A stretch of 8,569 nt of DNA. It comes from Rubrobacter sp. GTDB lineage: Bacteria; Actinomycetota; Rubrobacteria; Rubrobacterales; Rubrobacteraceae. Position numbers and translations under genes: made by a program. The stretch lies in contig JAFAPF010000157.1 in NCBI GenBank assembly GCA_019247245.1, positions 1 to 8,569 of the forward strand, given 5' to 3'. Under the pieces are notes generated by a model. The model was not told the DNA's origin. It saw only the letters and a list, made by a program, of their open reading frames with translations, and searched no databases. Positions 1-5,711 of the stretch are shown in pieces; the first letter of the stretch is position 1; each line of letters begins with the position of its first letter.

Positions 1-1
1 T

Positions 2-24
2 GAGAGCTGAGGGCTGTCTTTTTT
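2..24 (+). terminator. Possible intrinsic terminator tail of a gene left of the window
   Basis: Positions 2-7 (gagagc) can pair with 13-18 (gctgtc), with one G-G mismatch and a 5-nt loop, and a run of six T follows at 19-24. This is the arrangement of a weak Rho-independent terminator. The stem is short and touches the window edge, so more of it cannot be judged. It would close a + strand gene that lies outside the window and separate it from the promoter that follows. Confidence 0.3.
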
Positions 25-56
25 AAGTTCTACTCCTACTACACAGGCATGCCATC

Positions 57-124
57 TCGTTAGCAAACTTTTAATCCACTTTTTGCGCTCCTGTAACCCA
101 GATCGGTAGTTGATCCGCTACCGT
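57..124 (+). promoter_or_regulatory. Pho-box-like array of four 11-bp direct repeats with weak -10
   Basis: Four consecutive 11-mers start at 57, 68, 79 and 90, with cores TTAGC, TTAAT, TTTGC and GTAAC at columns 4-8. Column 5 is T in every copy and column 8 is C or T. The array matches the one before pstS copy by copy: column 6 reads A, A, T, A and column 8 reads C, T, C, C in both. Direct repeats on an 11-bp period are the known binding pattern of PhoB/PhoP-family regulators, and the cores resemble the TTAACA-type repeats of Bacillus PhoP. At the same distance downstream as the pstS -10 lies TACCGT (119-124), which keeps T1, A2 and T6 of a -10 but is otherwise weak. A 6-bp inverted repeat, CGGTAG/CTACCG, spans 104-123. 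Regulator and transcription start are inferred. Confidence 0.55.
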
Positions 125-130
125 GGGGAC

Positions 131-255
131 GTGCGACGGACGCTACACTCTCTAACTTGCTGCATAGCTAACAGCGCCCGTCGTGCCATCCTTCTTCGAG
201 GTCTTGGGCACTCAAGTACTGTATACCTTTTCCCCCTCCCTTCCCGAGACCTCGA
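131..255 (+). promoter_or_regulatory. Structured 5' leader or small RNA with two long hairpins
   Basis: This stretch and its flanks up to 315 hold no convincing gene. Hairpin 1 pairs 131-144 with 173-186: 11 Watson-Crick pairs, two G-U pairs and one A-C mismatch, around a 28-nt loop. Hairpin 2 pairs 196-208 with 243-255: 12 Watson-Crick pairs and one G-U, around a 34-nt loop. The right half of that loop and its stem junction form a 20-nt pure pyrimidine tract (226-245). A 14-nt pure purine tract (294-307) supplies the Shine-Dalgarno sequence of the next gene. If the upstream -10 is used, transcription would begin close to the base of hairpin 1. The structures are read by eye; whether this is a leader, an sRNA or chance pairing is unresolved. 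No T-run typical of a terminator follows hairpin 2, only TTCTTT. Confidence 0.4.
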
Positions 256-315
256 TTCTTTGGGCGACTTCTGGTGTGGGGGTCAGTATCAGCGAGGAGA
301 GAGGAGGCTAATAGT

Positions 316-609
316 GTGAGGGTAAGCGAGCACGTCGAAGGACGCTATGAGGCTCAAGAGGTGCCTTTAGGCATCGTTTACGCGTGGCGTTCGGGACGTG
401 TTGTGATCGAGCGTGACTGTGGTGAGAGGGTGACCCTTACCGGCACAACGGGCATCTACAGATGCGGAACGAACCTGACAGCCATCCTCCGAGAAACGCG
501 GGCCGCCAAGCGGCCGAGGGACGAATATCTTCATCCCTGGCGCTGCGTCGAGGGTCGCGAAGATGCGAAATGCCTTACCGAGAGGGCCTTCTTTGATGAG
601 ATCGATTGA
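316..609 (+). CDS. Small uncharacterised protein with two Cys-Gly knuckle-like motifs
   Basis: The product is 97 residues with no signal peptide or membrane segment, so it is probably cytoplasmic. I chose GTG 316 because a strong purine-rich Shine-Dalgarno (GGAGG, 303-307) lies 8 nt ahead; an in-frame GTG at 274 has no such site and would place this Shine-Dalgarno inside the gene. Visible features are VPLGIVYAWRSGRVVIERDCGE (residues 17-38 in part), a Cys-Gly at 35-36, a second Cys-Gly at 50-51, and a conserved-looking HPWRC at 73-77, with further Cys at 86. The spacing suggests a small beta-rich zinc-ribbon-like fold, but each knuckle has one Cys rather than the usual CxC or CxxC pair. I recall similar short proteins in Rubrobacter-type genomes but cannot confirm this. 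Function unknown. It lies between two Pho-box-like arrays, so phosphate-dependent expression is possible. Confidence 0.6.
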   Translation: MRVSEHVEGRYEAQEVPLGIVYAWRSGRVVIERDCGERVTLTGTTGIYRCGTNLTAILRETRAAKRPRDEYLHPWRCVEGREDAKCLTERAFFDEID

Positions 610-680
610 ACATGGCCGCGGAAGCCTCTCGACGTGTGAGGGTGTGTTGAGCTCTAGACCGTAGAACCTGGATGCACGGC

Positions 681-724
681 CGTGTAACAGAGATTTAATG
701 CGGCGTTTACGAGCGTGTAACCAA
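681..724 (+). promoter_or_regulatory. Pho box: four 11-bp direct repeats upstream of pstS
   Basis: Four tandem 11-mers start at 681, 692, 703 and 714, with cores GTAAC, TTAAT, TTTAC and GTAAC at columns 4-8. The first and last share the octamer CGTGTAAC exactly 33 bp apart, three helical repeats. Column 5 is T and column 7 is A in all four. PhoB/PhoP-type regulators bind such direct repeats on one face of the helix and replace the -35 contact. The array ends 18 nt before the -10 of the pst promoter, and no good -35 box is visible, as expected for an activator-dependent promoter. The operator role is inferred from position and pattern. Confidence 0.7.
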
Positions 725-742
725 AGGGTTGGAGCTATGTCC

Positions 743-748
743 TATAGT
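743..748 (+). promoter_or_regulatory. -10 element of the pstS operon promoter
   Basis: TATAGT matches the TATAAT consensus at five of six positions. No recognisable -35 hexamer lies 16-18 nt upstream; the last Pho-box repeat occupies that place. Transcription would start near 755, giving a leader of about 73 nt before the pstS start codon. Confidence 0.55.
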
Positions 749-762
749 CGGTACCGGAAACT

Positions 763-785
763 CGCGGGCCGGAGACCCGGCCGCG
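763..785 (+). promoter_or_regulatory. GC-rich hairpin near the 5' end of the pst transcript
   Basis: GGCCGG (767-772) pairs with CCGGCC (777-782) across the loop AGAC. Beyond a bulged G766, CGC (763-765) pairs with GCG (783-785), giving a 9-bp, nearly all G-C stem. It would lie about 8 nt from the predicted transcript start and is not followed by a T-run, so it does not look like a terminator. A 5'-end stem of this kind can protect mRNA from 5'-dependent decay; that role is inferred. Confidence 0.5.
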
Positions 786-827
786 ATATAGGCCAATTAG
801 CATGGCCATCGGAGAGGAGAAAGTGGG

Positions 828-1919
828 TTGAATAGAGCTGCGCGTTTGAGGTTGTCGTTGTGGATGGCGCTTGGCCTGACCATGTCGCTCGTCGTCTTCG
901 CCTCCTGCGGTGGTGGTGGTGAGCAAGGTGGCGGCGGCGGAGGTGCTTCAAGCATTAGTGGGGCAGGGGCCACTTTCCCGGCGCCCATCTACCAGCAGAT
1001 GTTTCAGCAGTTAGCTCAGGACTCGGGGATCCAGGTTGACTACCAGGCCATAGGATCCGGTGGAGGCATCGAACAGTTCACTAATAAGACCGTTGACTTC
1101 GGTGCCTCCGACGCACCTATGACGAATGATCAGGTCCAGAGTGCCGGGGGTGACCCGCAGCACATCGCGACGGTTGGCGGCGCCGTCGTTGCCACGTACA
1201 ACCTCCAGGGGGTACAAAGTGGGCTCAAGCTCAGGGGTCAGACGCTCGCCGATATCTTCCAAGGAAAGATCACCAGGTGGGACGATCCGGCCATCGCCCA
1301 GGACAACCCGGGCGTGAACCTGCCAAGTGCCGACATAGCCGTGGTGCATCGCTCGGACGGCTCTGGCACGACCAACATCTTCAGTAGCTATCTTTCAGCC
1401 GTGAGTTCGGACTGGAAGAACCAGGTGGGGGCGGGTACGGAGCTGAAGTGGCCCGTCGGGATCGGCGCCAAAGGCAACGATCGCGTATCCGGAGAGGTCT
1501 CCAGGACGCCCAACACCATAGGGTACGTGGAGTTGGCTTACGCCACCGAGAACAACCTGCCCTACGCTTCGATCCAGAACGCAAACGGGGAATTCGTCGA
1601 GCCCAGCCTGGATTCCTCCAGGGCAGCCATCGAGAACGCAAGCATACCCGACGACCTGAGGGTGACCGTTTCCTCCACCAACCCCAGCGGAAGCGGCGTT
1701 TACCCGATCACGGGGTTAACCTGGCTCCTGGTTCGCCAGCAGCAAGATGACCTATCCAAATGCAAGTCGGTGGCTCAGATGGCGTGGTACACGACACACG
1801 ACGGTCAGAGTCTCGCTCCCAAGCAGAACTACGTCCAGATACCGAGCAGCGTCGTGTCGCTAGACGAGCAGAAGATCAAGGGCCTGCAGGCCGAGGGCCA
1901 GAGTTGCTACCAGCAGTAA
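828..1919 (+). CDS. pstS: Phosphate ABC transporter substrate-binding lipoprotein PstS
   Basis: PstS binds inorganic phosphate outside the membrane with high affinity and delivers it to the PstC-PstA channel. The 363-residue product starts at TTG 828, 8 nt after the Shine-Dalgarno AGGAG (815-819). Residues 1-26 form a lipoprotein signal: basic RAARLR, a hydrophobic core, then the lipobox FAS-C with Cys27 as the lipidated residue; the Phe at -3 is less common than Leu. A Gly-rich tether (28-40) follows. The mature domain shows family motifs: GAGATFPAPIY (45-55), GSGGGI (76-81), the SDAPM phosphate-contact segment (94-98), RSDGSGT (175-181) and YPITGLTWLLV (292-302). Cys312 and Cys360 could form a disulfide. 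Length is normal for the family. It is the first gene of the operon, behind a Pho box, and is followed by a strong hairpin that may raise its level above the membrane genes. Confidence 0.97.
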   Translation: MNRAARLRLSLWMALGLTMSLVVFASCGGGGEQGGGGGGASSISGAGATFPAPIYQQMFQQLAQDSGIQVDYQAIGSGGGIEQFTNKTVDFGASDAPMTNDQVQSAGGDPQHIATVGGAVVATYNLQGVQSGLKLRGQTLADIFQGKITRWDDPAIAQDNPGVNLPSADIAVVHRSDGSGTTNIFSSYLSAVSSDWKNQVGAGTELKWPVGIGAKGNDRVSGEVSRTPNTIGYVELAYATENNLPYASIQNANGEFVEPSLDSSRAAIENASIPDDLRVTVSSTNPSGSGVYPITGLTWLLVRQQQDDLSKCKSVAQMAWYTTHDGQSLAPKQNYVQIPSSVVSLDEQKIKGLQAEGQSCYQQ

Positions 1920-1939
1920 AAGCATCCAACCGAGTGATG

Positions 1940-1984
1940 CGGGTGTCGATCGCCGGGTTGGCCTTCTCCGGCGATCGACACCCG
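1940..1984 (+). promoter_or_regulatory. Perfect 17-bp stem-loop between pstS and pstC
   Basis: Positions 1940-1956 are the exact reverse complement of 1968-1984, a 17-bp stem with an 11-nt loop (1957-1967). No T-run follows, so a full intrinsic terminator is unlikely. Stem-loops directly behind the gene for the abundant binding protein are known in ABC transporter operons; they stop 3' exonucleases and let the binding protein outnumber the permease. The same role is inferred here. The stem begins 21 nt past the pstS stop codon. Confidence 0.75.
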
Positions 1985-2065
1985 GAGGATCATGGCTGAT
2001 AAACGGACCTTACGCGGCACAAGGAGCTCGGTTGTAAAGCAGCTATGGCCCCGAGAGGGAAAGGT

Positions 2066-3034
2066 ATGCTGAGCTCGCTAACGACCCGTTTTGCGTTGCT
2101 AAAACAGCTCCGGCGGGGAAACCTGGGAGATGTGATCTTTCAACTTCTGGCCCTTCTGTTCGGGCTCTCCATTCTGGCGCTCGTGTTTGGCATCGTCTTC
2201 GAAACGTGGGCCCAAAGTGCTCCTTCGCGGCGGGAGTTCGGGTGGAGCTTCCTGTGGAGCACTGCGTTCGACCCGCCGAACGATAGCTTCGGCGCGCTCC
2301 CGTTCATCTACGGAACCATCGCCTCATCTATCCTGGCTATCCTCATAGCGGGGCCTATAGGCATCGGGATCGCTGCCTACCTCGTGGAGATAGCACCGCG
2401 GCGCCTAAACCAGATAGTGGGGTTTGTGGTGGAGTTACTAGCCGCCGTGCCCTCCATAGTCTTCGGGCTTTGGGGCATCATCGTCCTGGCACCGTGGCTG
2501 AAAAACTACATCGTGCCGCCGCTTCAAGCCGTCCTGGGCTGGACCCCGTTGTTTAGCGGCACCTTCTTCGGTCCCAGCGTATTTGCGGCGGGCATAGTGC
2601 TGTCGATCATGATCTTACCCACGGTGGCAGCCATCTCCCGCGATGTTCTGCGGGCAGTTCCGGACGCTCAGAGGGAGGGCATGCTGGCCCTGGGCGCCAC
2701 ACGCTGGGAGATGTTCAGCCGGGCGGTGCTGCCCTACGGCAAGAGCGGGATCACCGGAGCCGTGATACTGGGCTTAGGTCGGGCGGCCGGGGAGACCATG
2801 GCAGTAACCTTGATAATAGGTAATTCGCCCAAGATCTTCACCTCGCTCTTTGATCAGGGCGCCACGATGGCGAGCATCATCGCAAACAATTTCGCCGAGA
2901 GCAGAGGATTGTTCCTTTCTTCCCTAATCGAGATAGGCTTGATGCTGTTCGCCGTCACCTTCTTGATCAACGTTGGGGCTCGGCTACTGGTCTCGCTCAT
3001 TAGCCGACAACCACAAGGAGGCATTCGGGCGTGA
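2066..3034 (+). CDS. pstC: Phosphate ABC transporter permease PstC
   Basis: PstC pairs with PstA to form the membrane channel for phosphate. From ATG 2066 it has 322 residues. I prefer this start because GAGAGGG (2053-2059) lies 6 nt ahead; ATG 2045 in the same frame adds seven residues but has AAGGAG 18 nt away, too far. Hydrophobic segments lie near residues 22-46, 78-105, 117-143, 170-190, 229-251 and 286-308, consistent with six membrane spans. The cytoplasmic EAA loop that docks on PstB is at 204-223 (EGMLALGATRWEMFSRAVLP), followed by the typical GRAAGETMAVT (238-248). The last codons overlap the pstA start by 4 nt (GTGA), implying translational coupling. Confidence 0.95.
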   Translation: MLSSLTTRFALLKQLRRGNLGDVIFQLLALLFGLSILALVFGIVFETWAQSAPSRREFGWSFLWSTAFDPPNDSFGALPFIYGTIASSILAILIAGPIGIGIAAYLVEIAPRRLNQIVGFVVELLAAVPSIVFGLWGIIVLAPWLKNYIVPPLQAVLGWTPLFSGTFFGPSVFAAGIVLSIMILPTVAAISRDVLRAVPDAQREGMLALGATRWEMFSRAVLPYGKSGITGAVILGLGRAAGETMAVTLIIGNSPKIFTSLFDQGATMASIIANNFAESRGLFLSSLIEIGLMLFAVTFLINVGARLLVSLISRQPQGGIRA

Positions 3035-3891
3035 GCCAACTCGCGACGACTTCCGCTCGCTACCGGCGGAGGAAGCTTCTGGACAAAGCCATGACGGTCA
3101 TGGCTTATCTGTGTACCCTCGCTGCTATCGTGCCGCTGGTGCTGGTTCTGGTCTATGTAGCAATAAAGGGCCTGGGAGCCTGGAGCCCACAGTTCTTTAC
3201 CGGGCTGCCGCAGCTGTTCGGCAACGGAGGTGGAATATACAACGCGATAATCGGGACCGTGATAATCGTAGGGTTGGCAAGCCTCATGGGAATCCCGTTC
3301 GGCATCATGGCGGGGATCTACTTAGCCGAATACGGGAACAACCACCTGGGTAGCCTCATACGGTTTACCACGGATGTGATGACCGGGATACCCTCGATCG
3401 TGGTAGGTATCTTTGCCTACGGTCTACTCGTGGTGAGCATGGGCGGCTTCAACGCGTTCGCCGGGGCATTCTCTTTGGCCATCTTGATGGTCCCCATCAT
3501 AACCCGTACCACAGAGGAGATGATCCGACTGGTGCCCGGCTCTATCCGGGAGGCAGCGCTAGCGCTAGGCGCGCCGCGGTGGAAAACGATCGTGTACGTT
3601 GTGGTGCCTACGGCGCTAGGAGGGATTATGACCGGGATCTTGCTCTCGATAGCTCGGGTGGCCGGGGAGACCGCACCGCTCATCCTCACCATCCTCGGCA
3701 GTAATTTCTTAAACACAAGGATATTCCAAGGGCCGGTTGCTGCCCTGCCGCTTCAGATATATGATTTCTCTCGCTCACCTTACGCGGGTGTAATCGAGGC
3801 GGCCTGGGGTGCGTCTCTGGTGCTCGTCTTGATGGTTCTGATCTTGAGCCTGGCGGCTCGGTTGATCTTGGCTAGGCGCGGAAGCACGTGA
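3031..3891 (+). CDS. pstA: Phosphate ABC transporter permease PstA
   Basis: PstA is the second membrane subunit of the phosphate importer. The 286-residue product starts at GTG 3031, overlapping the pstC stop by 4 nt, with a near-perfect Shine-Dalgarno AAGGAGG (3015-3021) 9 nt ahead. A basic N-terminus (RYRRRK, 10-15) precedes hydrophobic segments near 22-46, 70-98, 113-137, 142-158, 195-221 and 258-281. The EAA loop lies at 174-193 ([20 protein letters not shown]), followed by [13 protein letters not shown] (208-220), a PstA hallmark that differs from PstC by its ETAPL. Length and motif order are normal. The downstream pstB frame is open from a GTG that overlaps the pstA stop, so coupling of those two genes is also possible. 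Confidence 0.96.
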   Translation: MSQLATTSARYRRRKLLDKAMTVMAYLCTLAAIVPLVLVLVYVAIKGLGAWSPQFFTGLPQLFGNGGGIYNAIIGTVIIVGLASLMGIPFGIMAGIYLAEYGNNHLGSLIRFTTDVMTGIPSIVVGIFAYGLLVVSMGGFNAFAGAFSLAILMVPIITRTTEEMIRLVPGSIREAALALGAPRWKTIVYVVVPTALGGIMTGILLSIARVAGETAPLILTILGSNFLNTRIFQGPVAALPLQIYDFSRSPYAGVIEAAWGASLVLVLMVLILSLAARLILARRGST

Positions 3892-3956
3892 GATGCTGGC
3901 GGGCTTACAACAAGCAGGAAAACGTAGGCTACACAAGAAGGGAAACGGGAAATTAT

Positions 3957-4844
3957 ATGGAATCTGAAAAAACCAAAGAGGAAAGCAAACCGTTCGAGGA
4001 TCCTGAAAAGAAACCGGATGCCAGACAGCGAAGCGTCGAACCGCAGCCCGCATATCGCGGCGAACCTGCAGCATCAGCCATGGTAGCCGAGAGGCTCTCC
4101 GCCTATTACGGGGCGTTCAAAGCGTTGGCGGATATAAACATATCCATCCAGCAAAACAAGATCACCGCCTTGATCGGTCCCTCGGGTTGTGGGAAGAGCA
4201 CCTTCGTCCGCTGCTTGAACCGAATGCACGAGGTCACTCCGGGCGGACGCATAGAAGGCAAGCTCCTGCTGTATGGGGAGGATGTCTGCGGCAGGGATGT
4301 GGATCCGGTGCAGGTGCGGCGCAAGGTTGGTATGGTTTTTCAGAAGCCCAATCCCTTTCCCACTATGTCGATCTACGACAACGTAATAGCGGGTCTTAAG
4401 CTCGGGGGACGGCGCAAAAGCAGCGAGCTGAGCGAGGTCGTCGAGCGTACCTTGCGCCAGGCGGCTTTGTGGGATGAGGTCAAAGACAAGCTAAAGGAGA
4501 GCGGGATGGCTCTCTCGGGCGGACAGCAGCAGCGGCTGTGCATCGCCCGTACCCTGGCCGTCGAGCCCGAGGTTGTTTTGATGGACGAGCCGGCCTCGGC
4601 GCTCGACCCGGTCTCGACGCAGAAGATCGAAGACGCCATGGAAGAGCTCAAGGAGCGCTACACGGTGGTCATCGTGACGCATAACATGCAGCAGGCGGCC
4701 CGCATCTCGGACTACACGGGCTTTTTCTACATAGAGAACATGGGGGATCCAGGTCGGCTCTGGGAGTTCGACGAGACGAGCAAGATATTCTCCTCGCCCA
4801 ACCGCAAGGAGACTGAAGATTACGTGACCGGACGATTCGGGTAA
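3957..4844 (+). CDS. pstB: Phosphate ABC transporter ATP-binding protein PstB
   Basis: PstB hydrolyses ATP on the cytoplasmic face to drive phosphate import. From ATG 3957 it has 295 residues. Motifs in order: Walker A GPSGCGKS (74-81), Q-loop Gln129 in [17 protein letters not shown], signature LSGGQ (186-190), Walker B VVLMDE (206-211), D-loop SALD, and switch His242 in [13 protein letters not shown]. The PNPFP and CLNRM segments are typical of PstB rather than other ABC ATPases. The start is uncertain. GTG 3888 overlaps the pstA stop (GTGA) and would add 23 residues, and ATG 4080 sits right at the conserved domain. ATG 3957 has CGGGA 6 nt ahead. In any case the protein carries an unusual N-terminal tail of about 40 polar, charged residues before the ABC domain, probably disordered. 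Confidence 0.95.
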   Translation: MESEKTKEESKPFEDPEKKPDARQRSVEPQPAYRGEPAASAMVAERLSAYYGAFKALADINISIQQNKITALIGPSGCGKSTFVRCLNRMHEVTPGGRIEGKLLLYGEDVCGRDVDPVQVRRKVGMVFQKPNPFPTMSIYDNVIAGLKLGGRRKSSELSEVVERTLRQAALWDEVKDKLKESGMALSGGQQQRLCIARTLAVEPEVVLMDEPASALDPVSTQKIEDAMEELKERYTVVIVTHNMQQAARISDYTGFFYIENMGDPGRLWEFDETSKIFSSPNRKETEDYVTGRFG

Positions 4845-4857
4845 GGGTTTAGAGAGG

Positions 4858-5559
4858 ATGCCCCGGGGGACTTTCCAGCAGGAGCTCGACCGGCTGGTCG
4901 AGGAGGTCGTGGAGCTCGGTCGGGAGGTCGAGTCCTGTCTTGGGACGATGGTCGAAGCCTTGGAGACCCACGATGTCGGGATAGCCCGCCGGGTGTTCGG
5001 TGTGGACGATAGCTACAAGGAGCGAGGGGCGCAGATCGCCGAGGAATGCCTGATCCTGCAGGCCCGTCAGGCCCCGGTAGCCCGAGACTTGAGGCTCATC
5101 TACACGGTACAGGCCGTACAGAACCACCTGGTGCGCGCCGGCACTCTGTGTGAGCATATCTGCCAGGCAGTCGCCGAGAGCGGCGATGCCGAGCGTGATC
5201 CTGACCTCGAAGCCGCTCTCCTGGAAATGTGCCGCGGTGCCTGCAATCTCTTCCGTCAAGGTTTGGATATCTTCGAGGCTCGCGACATAGATCGTGCGCG
5301 GGACCTCGAGGCTGCCGACGATAAGGTCGACCTCCTCTACTCGGAGGCCATGAGCCTCGCGGTTAACCCGGGCAAGGATAGCAGCAGCGGCTCTCCAGAG
5401 TGGCGTGTCTGGGCAGCCCTTACCGTACACTACCTCGAACGCATCGCCGACCACGGCGTGAGCATCGGCGAGCGTACCGTGTTCCTCGTCACCGGCGAAC
5501 GCATGGAGAGCGCCATGCGCTTGTACCGCGACCAGCAGCTGGACCATTACGACGACTAG
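4858..5559 (+). CDS. phoU: Phosphate-specific transport system accessory protein PhoU
   Basis: PhoU is a cytoplasmic helical protein that represses phosphate signalling and limits Pst uptake by contacting PstB and the PhoR-type sensor kinase. The 233-residue product has the usual two three-helix PhoU repeats. Repeat 1 shows FQQELDRL (6-13), DD at 50-51 and QAPVARDLR (71-79). Repeat 2 ends in LERIADHGVSIGE (193-205), the classic metal-binding helix. The matching helix of repeat 1 reads LVRAGTLCEHIC (91-102), where the usual Glu and Asp are Val92 and Thr96, so one metal site looks degenerate. ATG 4858 is forced by the conserved N-terminus. Its Shine-Dalgarno is poor: AAGGG (4843-4847) lies 10 nt ahead and GAGAGG abuts the start codon. 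It begins 13 nt after pstB. Confidence 0.95.
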   Translation: MPRGTFQQELDRLVEEVVELGREVESCLGTMVEALETHDVGIARRVFGVDDSYKERGAQIAEECLILQARQAPVARDLRLIYTVQAVQNHLVRAGTLCEHICQAVAESGDAERDPDLEAALLEMCRGACNLFRQGLDIFEARDIDRARDLEAADDKVDLLYSEAMSLAVNPGKDSSSGSPEWRVWAALTVHYLERIADHGVSIGERTVFLVTGERMESAMRLYRDQQLDHYDD

Positions 5560-5711
5560 GTGTTCGGTCTCAGGGTGATCAGTGGGTCGCACAAGAACTC
5601 TGGTTTGGACCCCCATAGGGCATAGATAGCTTCGTAGGTGTCTTCTACCGCAATGCCGCCTTTAGGACCTTGGAGACCACACCACCTGGAACGGAGGAAT
5701 GATTACGAGGG
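5560..5711 (+). other. Intergenic gap between phoU and ppx
   Basis: This 152-nt gap is the only long break inside the operon. I see no gene, no strong hairpin with a T-run, and no Pho-box-like repeat series. TTGGAC (5604-5609) with TAGCTT 16 nt later is a poor promoter match. A 36-codon frame from GTG 5638 runs into ppx and ends with TGA overlapping an in-frame GTG at 5745, but its translation is Pro- and basic-rich and does not look like a protein. The gap may hold a weak internal promoter for ppx-ppk. Confidence 0.35.

Noticed and set aside
219..227. GTATACC as a -10 element for the small hypothetical gene
   Set aside because: No -35 lies at suitable spacing, and it falls in the loop of the predicted hairpin 2.
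110..319. 69-codon frame starting at TTG just after the upstream Pho-like array
   Set aside because: It has no Shine-Dalgarno, its translation is Arg-, Ser- and Leu-rich without a recognisable domain, and it runs through both predicted hairpins and the ribosome-binding site of the next gene.
735..988. Three overlapping minus-strand frames with His-, Arg- or Pro-rich stretches
   Set aside because: They arise from the reverse complement of the Gly-rich tether codons and signal peptide of pstS.
4849..5616. 255-codon minus-strand frame opposite phoU
   Set aside because: The + strand frame is an unmistakable PhoU. The antisense frame is a by-product of codon bias and shows no domain of its own.
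5604..5631. Possible promoter TTGGAC with TAGCTT before ppx
   Set aside because: The -10 matches only three of six positions and no other support is visible.
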